Part shown: positions 26,251 through 35,742 of the stretch, one piece after another
Layout of the letters: each line of letters opens with the position of its first letter
Numbering within the stretch: position 1 is the first letter of the stretch
From: CAIVAT01 sp964473485
Lineage (GTDB): Bacteria; Bacteroidota; Bacteroidia; Bacteroidales; FEN-979
Assembly: GCA_964473485.1 (NCBI GenBank)
Contig: CAYYPH010000013.1
Span: forward strand, 46,240 to 110,239
DNA: 64,000 bases
Direction of reading: 5' to 3'
Program-made: the position numbers and the translations under genes
Notes under the pieces: model-generated
What the model saw: only the letters and a program-made list of their open reading frames with translations
Databases searched by the model: none
What the model was told of the DNA's origin: nothing

Positions 26251-28040
26251 ACAGCGCCCGGTTGATTTATATAGTTCTGGGATTGCTGTGCTTTTCATCC
26301 AGTAGCCTTCTGGCCCATCAACCTGATTCAATCACGGGAATCTACAGCAAAGATACCCTTCTGATCGCGTCGGAACCTGATTATCCGCCTTATTGTATCA
26401 TTGACAACAATGGAGAGGCAGCCGGTTTTTCGATCGACCTGTTCCGGGCAGCGGCAAAGGCGGCAGGACTTCAGGTGAAGATTAAAACCGGGATCTGGAG
26501 TACCATCAGGGAAGATCTTGCCAGGGGTAGGATTGATGCCCTTCCGCTGGTGGGCAGGACGCCCGAAAGGGAGAAGGAGTATGATTTCACCATGCCCTAC
26601 CTGTCGCTGCATGGAGCCGTTTTTGTCAAAAAGGGGACAAAGGATGTCCATTCCCTTAAAGACCTTCAACGGAAAAGCATTGTTGTAATGGAAGGCGATA
26701 ATGCCGAGGAATATGCAAGGCGGGAAAAGCTTTCGGATGAGATCGTAACAACAAAAACCTTCGAAGAGGCCTTTATTGCCTTGGCCAACGGGAATCACGA
26801 TGCGGTCATCACCCAGCGGATTATGGGGATTGAATTGTTAAAAACATTGGGTATACGATCTGTAATACCTTTGGATTTTCACCTCCCGGATTTCCGCCAG
26901 GATTTTTGCTTTGCGGTCCGGAAAGGTGACTCTTTGTTGCTTTCCCGCCTAAATGAAGGGCTTTCAATTATCATTGCCAATAAAACCTATGAGTCGATAC
27001 GGTTGAAATGGTTTGGTCCGGCGTATAAAGAACCCGTCAGTTTTATGGATGTGCTTCGCTGGCTGCTATTTATCCTGATCCCATTGATCATTCTTTTTGC
27101 AGCGGCAACAGTTGTAATACTACGCAGAGAGGTCAGACGGCAGACCAGAGACCTGAAAAAAGAAATTGCAGAGCGCATGGAGGCAGAACAGAAATTGCAG
27201 CAATTGAAAAATCAGCTTGAAGAAACGGTTGCGGAACGAACGATTCAATTACAAGAGAAAATTGAGAATCTTGATAAAAGTGAAAAGGCCCTGTTATACA
27301 TGGTGGAGGACCTGAACCAGATGACGAGTGAACTGCAGGAGGAGCGGCGCAAATTGCTGTTGTCAAACCAGGAACTTGAAGCCTTCACTTACTCGGTTTC
27401 ACATGACCTCAGGGCACCGCTTCGGGCCATCGATGGGTATAGCAAGTTTCTGCTGGAAGACTATTCGGAGAAACTTGATGACGAGGGGCGACGGTTTGTA
27501 GGAGTGATCCGACAGAACGCCTCCCGGATGGACCGGCTGATAACCGACCTGCTGAACCTTTCAAGGGTTTCACGGAGCGAAATGAAGCCTTTGAAAACGG
27601 ACATCAGGGCTATTGCCTTGTCAATGTATCATGAAATGGCTTCGGAGGAGGAACAAAACAACTTTGAAATCATACTTTCACCCATGCCTGAGGTGTTTTG
27701 TGATGTCAACCTGATCAAGCAGGTATGGCAGAACCTGATAGGTAACGCCCTCAAATACAGCGCCCGATCGTCTGTCAGAAAAATAGAGATTGAAGGGGCT
27801 GATCATGGAACGGAGGTCGTCTTCAGCATTCGTGACCATGGAGCTGGTTTCAATGAAGCTTACAAGGATAAGCTGTTTGGCGTGTTTCAGCGGTTGCATG
27901 GGGAGGATGAATTTCCAGGAACGGGCGTTGGTCTGGCCATTGTTCAGCGTATCATCCTCCGGCATGGTGGCCGGGTGTGGGCAGAGGGCAAAGTTGGAGA
28001 GGGAGCCACGTTTTATTTTTCACTGCCAAAGAACAACTAA
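26247..28040 (+). CDS. Sensor histidine kinase with periplasmic SBP_bac_3 domain
   Basis: A 597-residue protein. After a signal peptide, residues about 37-255 are a solute-binding-protein family 3 domain ('LLIASEPDYPPYCIIDNNGE', 'GRIDALPLVGRTPEREKEYD'), as in BvgS-type sensors that bind amino-acid-like ligands. One membrane helix (about 270-292) leads to a coiled coil. The HisKA domain has the H-box FTYSVSHDLRAPLRAI, and the ATPase domain has N-box NLIGNALKYSA, G1 DHGAGF and G2 GTGVGLAIV. The kinase is therefore complete. It lacks a receiver domain; the single-domain regulator encoded 34 bp downstream is the probable phosphate acceptor. Confidence 0.88.
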   Translation: MNSARLIYIVLGLLCFSSSSLLAHQPDSITGIYSKDTLLIASEPDYPPYCIIDNNGEAAGFSIDLFRAAAKAAGLQVKIKTGIWSTIREDLARGRIDALPLVGRTPEREKEYDFTMPYLSLHGAVFVKKGTKDVHSLKDLQRKSIVVMEGDNAEEYARREKLSDEIVTTKTFEEAFIALANGNHDAVITQRIMGIELLKTLGIRSVIPLDFHLPDFRQDFCFAVRKGDSLLLSRLNEGLSIIIANKTYESIRLKWFGPAYKEPVSFMDVLRWLLFILIPLIILFAAATVVILRREVRRQTRDLKKEIAERMEAEQKLQQLKNQLEETVAERTIQLQEKIENLDKSEKALLYMVEDLNQMTSELQEERRKLLLSNQELEAFTYSVSHDLRAPLRAIDGYSKFLLEDYSEKLDDEGRRFVGVIRQNASRMDRLITDLLNLSRVSRSEMKPLKTDIRAIALSMYHEMASEEEQNNFEIILSPMPEVFCDVNLIKQVWQNLIGNALKYSARSSVRKIEIEGADHGTEVVFSIRDHGAGFNEAYKDKLFGVFQRLHGEDEFPGTGVGLAIVQRIILRHGGRVWAEGKVGEGATFYFSLPKNN

Positions 28041-28086
28041 AATGAACAATGATTGTATAGAAAGGAGATAATCAATGAACAATGAT
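28041..28086. repeat. Direct repeat AATGAACAATGAT, possibly two eroded 7-base pairs
   Basis: The 13-mer AATGAACAATGAT occurs at 28041-28053 and again at 28074-28086. Each copy can be read as two 7-base units, and the second contains the start codon of the response regulator gene. It is much weaker than the other arrays and may be chance. Confidence 0.35.
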
Positions 28087-28518
28087 CGCGAAGTCGAAAT
28101 TTTGTTGGTGGAAGACAATCCCAATGATGCCGAGATGGCATTGAGGGCTTTGAAAAAAAATAATCTTACCAACCATGTACTGGTGGTTGGCGATGGTGCA
28201 GAGGCCCTTGATTACCTGTACACCCGGGGTAAATACTCCGGGTGGGATAACATTCCCCGCCCCAGGATCATTTTGCTTGATCTGAAGTTGCCCAGAGTGG
28301 ATGGGAAAGAGGTACTGCGAATCATTAAAAGCGACCCTGAGAAAAAGGTGATACCGGTTGTCGTGCTTACCTCTTCGGCCGAAGAAAGGGATATCATAGA
28401 AAGCTATCAATTGGGTGTGAACAGCTATATTGTCAAACCGGTTGATTTTGATAAATTTGTCGATTCGGTAAAGGAACTGGGGTTGTACTGGCTATTACTG
28501 AACAAGCAAAGTGTTTGA
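28075..28518 (+). CDS. Single-domain response regulator (Rcp1/CheY-like)
   Basis: A 147-residue stand-alone receiver domain. It has the acidic pair in 'LLVEDNPNDAEM', the phosphoacceptor Asp in 'IILLDLKLPRVDG', the Thr/Ser in 'VVVLTSS' and the Lys in 'YIVKPVDF'. The insert 'LYTRGKYSGWDNIPRPR' is typical of Rcp1-type regulators that serve phytochrome-like and multi-PAS kinases. There is no output domain, so it probably shuttles phosphate between the kinase upstream and the hybrid kinase downstream. The ATG at 28075 is preceded by a purine-rich AAAGGAGAT, an unusually good Shine-Dalgarno for this phylum. Confidence 0.88.
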   Translation: MNNDREVEILLVEDNPNDAEMALRALKKNNLTNHVLVVGDGAEALDYLYTRGKYSGWDNIPRPRIILLDLKLPRVDGKEVLRIIKSDPEKKVIPVVVLTSSAEERDIIESYQLGVNSYIVKPVDFDKFVDSVKELGLYWLLLNKQSV

Positions 28519-28545
28519 ATAAATAATGCCTGTTAAATCTGGTTT

Positions 28546-31500
28546 ATGATTAAACTGAAGATCCTGTTTGTTGAAGATCTTCCGGCGGACGTTGAGATTG
28601 CTGTAAGGGAGATCCGCAACGAGAAGATAAGCTTCGATTTTGAGGTTGTGGATACAGCCGACGCTTTTCGCAAAGCATTGAAAGAGTTTGATCCCGATCT
28701 GATCATCTCCGATTATTCGATGCCGGTTTTCGATGGCATGACGGCGTTAAACATCACACGTTCTCAGGCCCATTATATCCCGTTCATCATGCTCACCGGA
28801 TCGATGAACGAGGAGACCGCCGTGGCCTGTCTGAAAGCCGGGGCAGATGATTATGTGCTGAAGGAGAAAATCAAGCGGCTTCCGTTTGCAGTCAAAGAGG
28901 TGTTGGAAAGACGAAGGGTTGAAGCCGAACGCGAAAATGCCTTTCAACAATTAACGGAGAGCGAGGAAAAAATCAGGGAAATCATTGAAAATTCAAGGGA
29001 TATTCATTACAAGCAGCATCTTCATACCCGCGAATTAATGTATATAAGTCCTTCCTGCTCCACGATTTTTGGGTATACCCCAGAGGAGATGAAGACGATA
29101 GCCGAATCCGGATCGATCCATATGTTTCATCCTGAGGATATACCCCTCATACAGCATTTCAGAACCGAGCTGACAGATTCATATCATGCAGGCATCCCAA
29201 AGATTGAACGGGAATTTCGTATTCTGAAAAAAAATGGTGAAATCAGATGGATTCATGGCCATTATACGGTAAAACCTGATCTTACAGGCGCTCCGCTCTA
29301 TGTCATTGGGGTATTGCAGGACATCACGGACGAAAAGGAGATAGCTCAGAAATTAGAAGAAAGCAATCGTCAGAAGGAGTTGATCCTGAATTCAACAGCG
29401 GAAATGTTTGCCTATTATGATCTTGATTTAAAGGTAATCTGGGCAAATCAGGCTTCTGCTGAATCGGTAGGGAAATCTCCTGATGAACTGGTAGGGAAGT
29501 ATTGCTATGAGATATGGCAACAACGGGATAAACCATGTGAAAACTGCCTTGTCCTGAAGGCGTTACATACAAGGGAGCCCCAGTTAGGTGAACAACAGAC
29601 ACCCGATGGCAGATACTGGCTGCTGCGGGGATATCCGGTGTTGGATGATCAGGGAAACGTTGAAGCATTGGTTGAACTGGGAATGGATATTACCGGTCAA
29701 AAGAGAGCAGAACAAAAATTTGAAACCTATGTCACCAGCTCCCCAACAGCGGTTTTCACTTGTAATACCTTGGGCGACTATACATTTGCAAATCCTGCCG
29801 CCTGTAAACTTCTCGGTTATCCCCATGAGGAGTTGTTGGGCATGAACATCAACCAGATTGCGCACCCAGATAACTTTCAGGATAACCTGGATACTTTCCC
29901 CAGGTTGCTGCAGGGTGAGCGGGTACATCAGGAGATATCCATGCAATCGAAATCGGGAGAAAAAATCTTTGCCATTCTTGATGCAGTAATGCTTGACAAT
30001 GAAACAATCATTGGATTCTGCACTGAAACCACTGAGAGACGAAAGGCGGAAGAGGCGCTTGTCACGAGTGAAAAGACCTACCGCAATCTGTTCCAGAATG
30101 CACAGGTAGGACTATTCAGAACCAGGATTACTGATGGCAAGATATTGGAGGGCAATGATCAGATTGCCACGATGTTTGGTTACTGCAGCCGGGAGGAATT
30201 CATCCGCGAATATACAACCTCAGGTAATTACGTGGATCAGGGTACCCGGGAAAGAATGTTGGAACAAATCGAAAAGGAGGGTTTTGTTGAGAATTTTGAA
30301 GCCCGGTTCTTCTGGAAGGATCGTACGATTTTATATGCCAGCTATTCAGCAAGGATTTTCACGGAGAAAGGGTGGATTGAAGGGGTGGTGGAGGATGTCA
30401 CCGAGCGGAAAAAGGCCCAGCAGGCGTTGCAACTGGCATCAGAAAACTGGAAAACCACTTTTCGTTCCATGCGCGATGGTATTGCACTGCTCGATGTGGA
30501 TCAAAACATCCTGCAGTACAACGAAGCATTCCAAAGTTTTGTCGGGAAACCAGAGAGCGACATAAAAGGGAGTAAATGCTATTATCAGGTACACGGCACG
30601 GAGTGTCCTGTGGAGGGATGCCCCTATGTGCGGATGAAAGAGAGTAAAACCAGAGAAAGCACGGAATCGCAGATCAATGGAAAGGATTGTGAAATCATCG
30701 TCGATCCGATCCTGGATGAAAAAGGTGAGATTACCGGCGCTGTCCATGTATTGACAGACATCACACAACGCACACAAATGATCAGGGAACTGATTGCGGC
30801 GAAAGAAAAGGCAGAAGAGAGCGATCGTCTCAAATCAGCCTTTCTGGCCAACATGAGTCATGAAATCCGAACCCCGATGAATGGTATCATGGGATTCACC
30901 GAACTGCTAAAAGAGCCAAACCTGAGCGGGGAAGACCAACAAAGGTTTATCGAGATCATCCGGAAAAGCGGAGACCGGTTGTTGAATACCGTGAACGACC
31001 TGATCGATATTTCGCGGATTGAGACCGGACAAATGCCGGTAGTATATACCGAAACACGGGTAAATTTATTACTGGAAGGATTGATCTCCTTTTTTCAGCC
31101 CCAGGCCAGACAAAAAGGGTTGCAACTGCGACTGGATACCATCCTGCCGTCGGGCGAGGCTATCATTATAACCGACCAGGGTAAGCTTAATTCAATTCTT
31201 ACCAACCTCATAAAAAATGCCATCAAATACACCGAAACAGGGAAAATAGAAGTAGATTGCATGGCACAGGGGATACTACTTAAATTTAGTGTAAAGGATA
31301 CCGGAATCGGCGTTCCTGAAAACCGGAGAGAGGCTATCTTCAACCGCTTTGAGCAGGCGGATATTGCCGATACCCGTGCGTTTCAGGGTTCCGGATTGGG
31401 GTTGTCGATCGCCAAAGCATATGTGGAGATGCTTGGAGGAACCATCGGGCTTGATTCAAAGGTAGGATTTGGATCAACCTTTTGGTTTACATTACCAAAT

Positions 31501-31965
31501 AACATGACACCTGAATACCGGGGAGAAGAATCGCAGAAAACCAATGGTTCACCTTCACAAGTATTAAAACAGCCGGCAAACAAAATTAAAATCCTGGTTG
31601 CAGAAGATGATGAAGACAGTTACTTCCTGATAGAATCGGCCCTTAAAGAACCTTCATACGAACTGATCTGGACAACCACCGGAACCGAAACGATAGAATT
31701 GTGTAAACAGCATCCGGATCTTGATATAATACTGATGGATATCAAGATGCCAATAATGGATGGATTCAAGGCCACACGAAAAATCCGGGAGTTCAACAAA
31801 AAGGTCATTATTATTGCCCAAACGGCTTATGCGTTGTCGGGCGACAGAGAAAAAGCACTGGCTGCAGGATGCAATGATTATCTGGCCAAGCCTGTAAATA
31901 TGGGGAGACTCATTGCCCTTGTCAATGAAAAAATGGCCGTGTTAAAGCGGTCGCTCAGTGTATGA
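28546..31965 (+). CDS. Hybrid sensor histidine kinase: REC-multi-PAS-HisKA-HATPase-REC
   Basis: A 1139-residue cytosolic protein. An N-terminal receiver (Asp in 'LIISDYSMPVFDG') is followed by five PAS-like domains between about 140 and 745. Two of them carry cysteine pairs ('DKPCENCLVL' and 'GTECPVEGCPYV') that could bind metal or sense redox. Next come a HisKA H-box 'FLANMSHEIRTPMNGIMGF', an ATPase domain (NLIKNAIKYTETG, DTGIGVPE, GSGLGLSIA) and a C-terminal receiver ('DIILMDIKMPIMDG', Lys in 'YLAKPVN'). The N-terminal receiver suggests control by the kinase or regulator encoded just upstream, 27 bp away. The 3' end overlaps by 11 bp the 3' end of a convergent gene. No output regulator is encoded nearby. 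Confidence 0.88.
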   Translation: MIKLKILFVEDLPADVEIAVREIRNEKISFDFEVVDTADAFRKALKEFDPDLIISDYSMPVFDGMTALNITRSQAHYIPFIMLTGSMNEETAVACLKAGADDYVLKEKIKRLPFAVKEVLERRRVEAERENAFQQLTESEEKIREIIENSRDIHYKQHLHTRELMYISPSCSTIFGYTPEEMKTIAESGSIHMFHPEDIPLIQHFRTELTDSYHAGIPKIEREFRILKKNGEIRWIHGHYTVKPDLTGAPLYVIGVLQDITDEKEIAQKLEESNRQKELILNSTAEMFAYYDLDLKVIWANQASAESVGKSPDELVGKYCYEIWQQRDKPCENCLVLKALHTREPQLGEQQTPDGRYWLLRGYPVLDDQGNVEALVELGMDITGQKRAEQKFETYVTSSPTAVFTCNTLGDYTFANPAACKLLGYPHEELLGMNINQIAHPDNFQDNLDTFPRLLQGERVHQEISMQSKSGEKIFAILDAVMLDNETIIGFCTETTERRKAEEALVTSEKTYRNLFQNAQVGLFRTRITDGKILEGNDQIATMFGYCSREEFIREYTTSGNYVDQGTRERMLEQIEKEGFVENFEARFFWKDRTILYASYSARIFTEKGWIEGVVEDVTERKKAQQALQLASENWKTTFRSMRDGIALLDVDQNILQYNEAFQSFVGKPESDIKGSKCYYQVHGTECPVEGCPYVRMKESKTRESTESQINGKDCEIIVDPILDEKGEITGAVHVLTDITQRTQMIRELIAAKEKAEESDRLKSAFLANMSHEIRTPMNGIMGFTELLKEPNLSGEDQQRFIEIIRKSGDRLLNTVNDLIDISRIETGQMPVVYTETRVNLLLEGLISFFQPQARQKGLQLRLDTILPSGEAIIITDQGKLNSILTNLIKNAIKYTETGKIEVDCMAQGILLKFSVKDTGIGVPENRREAIFNRFEQADIADTRAFQGSGLGLSIAKAYVEMLGGTIGLDSKVGFGSTFWFTLPNNMTPEYRGEESQKTNGSPSQVLKQPANKIKILVAEDDEDSYFLIESALKEPSYELIWTTTGTETIELCKQHPDLDIILMDIKMPIMDGFKATRKIREFNKKVIIIAQTAYALSGDREKALAAGCNDYLAKPVNMGRLIALVNEKMAVLKRSLSV

Positions 31966-33640
31966 CAAAAAGGGATTGTACCGGGAGGGCGATGTCATTA
32001 CAAATGCAGGAAATCTGATAAATTCCGGCTCGCAAGTCTGTTGTTGGTATTTCAAAACAATTCTCGTTTCCGGGAAATTCCCATTGGTATGACCTGACTA
32101 TTTTCCCATTAATATCATGTATATTAATCCTGACATTTGAGGTATTTATTCCTGAGAACCTGATATAGCATCTTTGATCGGCCGGGCATGGAAATACATT
32201 GAATGCTTCCGGGTTAATGCAGTTTTTTGCAGTTCCGGTATGGATGAGGGGAATTTCGGAAATAATGTTCCCGCCATAATTGCACACCATCAGTGAGTGA
32301 TGGTTGGGATTGTAAGCAATTCCGGAAGGTTGGATCAAACCAGAGGCTATGATTGAAGGAGCGACAGAGAGGAATTTATCATAAACGTAAACACTGTTGT
32401 TATTGTAAGATGAGACGTAGATCTCGCCTTCGGGACCCTTCTGCGATGATTGTATCTGTGAAATATACTGGCTGGAGGCATTGAAAATATCCGTTGAATC
32501 GCTCAGATTCACTCCTTTGATAAAACCGGGATCCCACTTAAAAACGAGCAGCCTGTTGTTGGCGGTGTCCACTTCCAGGGTCTGCGATCCGTATGCTATT
32601 CCTGCGTTGGTGGAAACGAACAAGGCACAGGCCGGTTGCTGGATATTCAGCTTGTAGATAGCACCGATCTGATCAATCACATAAATCAAGCCGCTTCTTG
32701 GATCACGGTCCATCATTGAAAGGTACTGGGCGCCTGCTACCGGAAGCTCCGATATAACAGTACCGGAGACAATATTCAGCAGGGTGATCTTCGACGGGCT
32801 ATTGGATGAAATGATCAGGGTGTCGCCGAGCAGGTGCAGTCCCATGGGGGAATTGATTCCCTGAAGCAAATACTCCTGATTCCCCAGTGAATCCTGCCGC
32901 ACAATGGCATCTCCCTGGTAATTGGATATGTAGCAACACTTTCGCACCAGATCATACACGATGTCTTTGGGTTTGTTCAGCAAACCAGTAACAGCATCGC
33001 GAAGGCAACGAATCGAATATTTCATTGGTTTGTACCAGTTGTAGGGCAATGATTTCGGACTATTGTATTCCAGGTATCGTTCGGTGGCCAATAATGTACT
33101 TGTTTGTGTTGAGGTCCAGAATACCGCATATTCATGAAGCAACTGGAATTGCATGAACTGATGGGCGTCGTATTCGCCGGCCGGCAATGCGGTAAAACCA
33201 CTGCTGTTCGTGGCCCCTCCCGTAGCTGAATAGTTCCACATTCCCGAGGTGGTATCCTTCATCTTACCTCCGGCCACAGCCGCTCCCCCGAGGAAATTTT
33301 CGAGTTGGGTAAATTCGGTGGAAGTGGGAACATGCCAGCCGGTGGGACACACTCCCTGTACACCCGGCGTGGTTTCGTTTTTCATGGCCGCATCCCACGT
33401 ATAAAGCCTGCCGAATATCCCGGCAAGACTGTCGCTGTTATTATAGGCCACAACCTCCGGGATTTCAGTTCCGTCGCTGTAATGAAGTGAGGTTATGTTT
33501 TCTTTCAACCATACCTGGTTTCCGATGGTCACCGTGTGATAGATATTGCCATCATAATCGGTTACGGTGTCCTGGCCCTTGACAAGGCCGACCTGAAAGG
33601 TGAGTGAAGCGATTACCAGAGAGAGTATCAACGTTTTCAT
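31955..33640 (-). CDS. FISUMP-domain and beta-propeller protein with T9SS sorting domain
   Basis: A 561-residue secreted protein. After a signal peptide ending near 'GLVKGQ', residues about 25-215 are a FISUMP domain (Fibrobacter major paralogous domain): it opens with 'DYDGNIYHTVTIGNQVWLKE' and contains 'CPTGWHVPTSTEFTQLENFL'. Residues about 220-465 form an NHL/SMP-30-like propeller ('PMGLHLLGDTLIISS', 'PSGIAYNPNHHSLMVCNYGG'). The end resembles a type A T9SS sorting domain ('FNVFPCPADQRCYIRFSG', 'LRAGIYQISC'), though the usual YPNP reads FPCP. The protein is probably surface-attached; no enzymatic role is evident. It is divergent from the LytS-like kinase gene. Confidence 0.8.
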   Translation of the reverse strand: MKTLILSLVIASLTFQVGLVKGQDTVTDYDGNIYHTVTIGNQVWLKENITSLHYSDGTEIPEVVAYNNSDSLAGIFGRLYTWDAAMKNETTPGVQGVCPTGWHVPTSTEFTQLENFLGGAAVAGGKMKDTTSGMWNYSATGGATNSSGFTALPAGEYDAHQFMQFQLLHEYAVFWTSTQTSTLLATERYLEYNSPKSLPYNWYKPMKYSIRCLRDAVTGLLNKPKDIVYDLVRKCCYISNYQGDAIVRQDSLGNQEYLLQGINSPMGLHLLGDTLIISSNSPSKITLLNIVSGTVISELPVAGAQYLSMMDRDPRSGLIYVIDQIGAIYKLNIQQPACALFVSTNAGIAYGSQTLEVDTANNRLLVFKWDPGFIKGVNLSDSTDIFNASSQYISQIQSSQKGPEGEIYVSSYNNNSVYVYDKFLSVAPSIIASGLIQPSGIAYNPNHHSLMVCNYGGNIISEIPLIHTGTAKNCINPEAFNVFPCPADQRCYIRFSGINTSNVRINIHDINGKIVRSYQWEFPGNENCFEIPTTDLRAGIYQISCICNDIALPVQSLFVIH

Positions 33641-33719
33641 AGCTTTTTGGTGTGTTTTTTACGAATATAGCTTCCGCGAAGCCCTGAAGACAACAATTTT
33701 CAATGAAACCGGGTGGCGG

Positions 33720-33749
33720 TTCAGCGAATAATTGCTACAATTCGCTGAA
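33720..33749. promoter_or_regulatory. Inverted repeat upstream of the LytS-like gene
   Basis: A perfect 9-bp inverted repeat, TTCAGCGAA and TTCGCTGAA, is separated by 12 bases. It lies between the divergent FISUMP and LytS-like genes, 62 bases before the latter's ATG. It could be an operator for either gene; there is no T tract, so it is not a terminator. Confidence 0.45.
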
Positions 33750-33810
33750 ATGTTGTTGTCAGGCATGGCCAATAGTCTTAACTTGCATCGTTTCTGAACA
33801 TTTTTCTACC

Positions 33811-34884
33811 ATGTCTCGTTATCCGGCAGCGATTCCGCAAAAAGTTCAGCATATCCTTTTCTGGGTAGCCTTCCTCCTTTTTAATCTATTGATTAACAGC
33901 AATTCACAAATAGCAATCTGGAAATCTCTGTTGTGGATTCTCATCACGATGCCATTAACCATGGCGCTTGTCTATTTTCATCTGTATGTGTTGGTTCCAA
34001 AATTTCTACTCAACGGCCGATACCTGGTCTTTTTCACAATTTTTATCAGCGTTGCCACCGGTTTTGTCTTCTTTGACCGATATTTGAACAACCATGTCGT
34101 GCGTAACTGGTTTCTTGACTATCCGTTGGGTGGCAACTACAGGTTCTTTAATCCGGTAGGATTATATTATACTGCCCTATACCAATACTCCGTTGTTTTT
34201 TTGGCGATTGTGATCCATACCCTGAAGCAATGGTTTGAAACCATGCAACGGAGCCATGAACTGGAAATTCAGAAGAAAACCGGTGAGATTGCCCTTCTGC
34301 GGATGCAGATAAATCCTCATTTCCTTTTCAATACGCTGAACAATATTCATGTTCTGATAGGGATTGACAGGGAAAAGGCGGAAGAAGCGGTAGTGATGTT
34401 ATCTGACATCATGCGGTACATGCTTTACGATGCCGCGGCTGATCGTGTACCCCTTGAACAGGAGATACAGTACCTTGAAAGTTATATTGCATTGCAAAAG
34501 TTGAGACTTGAAGATCCGGAAATGGTTGACTTCAGCATTACCGGGAACATCAATGGAAGAGTGATCGCTCCCGTGATCCTGATTCCGTTTGTTGAAAACG
34601 CCTTCAAACACGCGTTGAAAGACACCGGATCATACGGCATTGTTTTCAGACTTGTTACGGATGACCGTTTTATTATGTTCGAATCGGAGAACAGTTGTAA
34701 GACCGGTTCTTTTACCAATGATTTATTTCATGGCGGACTTGGATTGGACAATGTAAAGCGGAGGCTTGAATTATTGTACCAGGGGAAGTACAAGCTCAGG
34801 ATTCATAAGGAGGATTCCATTTTCAAAGTACATCTTACTATTGAAGAACCTGTATTTTCAGGGATAACCAGTAACCCGCAGTGA
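33811..34884 (+). CDS. LytS/YpdA-type sensor histidine kinase
   Basis: A 357-residue membrane protein. The ATG at 33811 is chosen because the upstream in-frame extension is not hydrophobic or conserved. Four membrane helices span about residues 10-145. They are followed by a short coiled coil and a LytS-type His_kinase domain with the phosphoacceptor in 'QINPHFLFNTLNNIHVL'. The ATPase part has 'LIPFVENAFKHAL' and a reduced glycine box 'GGLGLDNVKRRLELLY'. It forms a pair with the LytTR regulator encoded 133 bp downstream. Such pairs in Bacteroidetes control envelope or carbohydrate functions, but the stimulus here is unknown. Confidence 0.88.
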   Translation: MSRYPAAIPQKVQHILFWVAFLLFNLLINSNSQIAIWKSLLWILITMPLTMALVYFHLYVLVPKFLLNGRYLVFFTIFISVATGFVFFDRYLNNHVVRNWFLDYPLGGNYRFFNPVGLYYTALYQYSVVFLAIVIHTLKQWFETMQRSHELEIQKKTGEIALLRMQINPHFLFNTLNNIHVLIGIDREKAEEAVVMLSDIMRYMLYDAAADRVPLEQEIQYLESYIALQKLRLEDPEMVDFSITGNINGRVIAPVILIPFVENAFKHALKDTGSYGIVFRLVTDDRFIMFESENSCKTGSFTNDLFHGGLGLDNVKRRLELLYQGKYKLRIHKEDSIFKVHLTIEEPVFSGITSNPQ

Positions 34885-34949
34885 TGTTCCGTATCATACC
34901 GAATCCTTTCACAGGTACTGCAAAGCTAATGAACTGCAGTCATGTTGAA

Positions 34950-35008
34950 CCGATGTTGTAACCTATTTCATGTGAATCAAACTGCTGAAGAAAAACCGAT
35001 ATTGTTAC
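34950..35008 (+). promoter_or_regulatory. Repeated CCGATrTTGTwAC motif before the LytTR gene
   Basis: CCGATGTTGTAAC (34950-34962) and CCGATATTGTTAC (34996-35008) differ at two of 13 positions and start 46 bases apart, just upstream of the LytTR regulator ATG. A pair of direct repeats there would suit autoregulation, but this is a guess from position. Confidence 0.3.
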
Positions 35009-35017
35009 AAAGAAAAC

Positions 35018-35740
35018 ATGAGTAAGAAAATGCGGTGTATCGCGGTGGATGATGAGCCGCTGGCTTTAAGAAAGCTTTGCGATTATGTATCGAGGGTTCC
35101 GTATTTAGAACTGGCGGGTCATTTTAGCAAACCAGTCCAGGCATTGGAGTTCATTCATCAGTCTGGAACCGATTTGTTGTTTCTGGATATTCAGATGGAC
35201 CTTCTTACGGGAATACAGCTCCTTGAATCGCTTCATCCGCGGCCATATGTGATCATTACCACAGCTTATCCACAATTTGCACTCAAGGGATTTGATCTTG
35301 CCGTAACGGACTATTTGCTCAAACCGTTTAATTTTGAAAGATTCATCAAGGCAACCGACCGGGTGTGGCGGAGGTTCACGGGGCGCAATGAATACAATGC
35401 AAACACCGCAACACAAGCTGGTTCGCCCGATTATTTATTTGTGAAATCAGGCAGGCTGACCGAATGCATACGCCCTTCAGAAATCATTTATGTTGAAGGG
35501 ATGTCGGAATATTTAGCCATTCACCTGCCAGGTCGCAAAATTGTTACGCTTTTGTCATTCGCAAAGCTGGAGCAACTCCTTCCGGCCGGGCATTTTGTTC
35601 GAATTCACCGATCGTTCCTGGTACCGCTTGAAAAAATAGAATCAATGGGCCAGCACGTAGTAAGGGTGGGGCAAAGAGAACTGCCGGTAGGGGAAAAATA
35701 CCGTGAAAACTTTATGAAAAAGATCAGTGAGTGGCAATGA
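35018..35740 (+). CDS. LytTR-family response regulator
   Basis: A 240-residue DNA-binding regulator. The receiver domain has the acidic patch 'CIAVDDEPLALRKL', phosphoacceptor Asp in 'LLFLDIQMDLLTG', Thr in 'VIITTAYP' and Lys in 'YLLKPFNF'. The LytTR domain (about 138-240) shows 'YVEGMSEYLAIHLPGRKIVT', 'FVRIHRSFLVPLEKI' and 'LPVGEKYRENF'. It should be phosphorylated by the LytS-like kinase encoded just upstream and bind direct repeats in target promoters. It converges with the glycerol-dehydrogenase-like gene, with only two bases between the two stop codons. Confidence 0.9.
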   Translation: MSKKMRCIAVDDEPLALRKLCDYVSRVPYLELAGHFSKPVQALEFIHQSGTDLLFLDIQMDLLTGIQLLESLHPRPYVIITTAYPQFALKGFDLAVTDYLLKPFNFERFIKATDRVWRRFTGRNEYNANTATQAGSPDYLFVKSGRLTECIRPSEIIYVEGMSEYLAIHLPGRKIVTLLSFAKLEQLLPAGHFVRIHRSFLVPLEKIESMGQHVVRVGQRELPVGEKYRENFMKKISEWQ

Positions 35741-35742
35741 AC

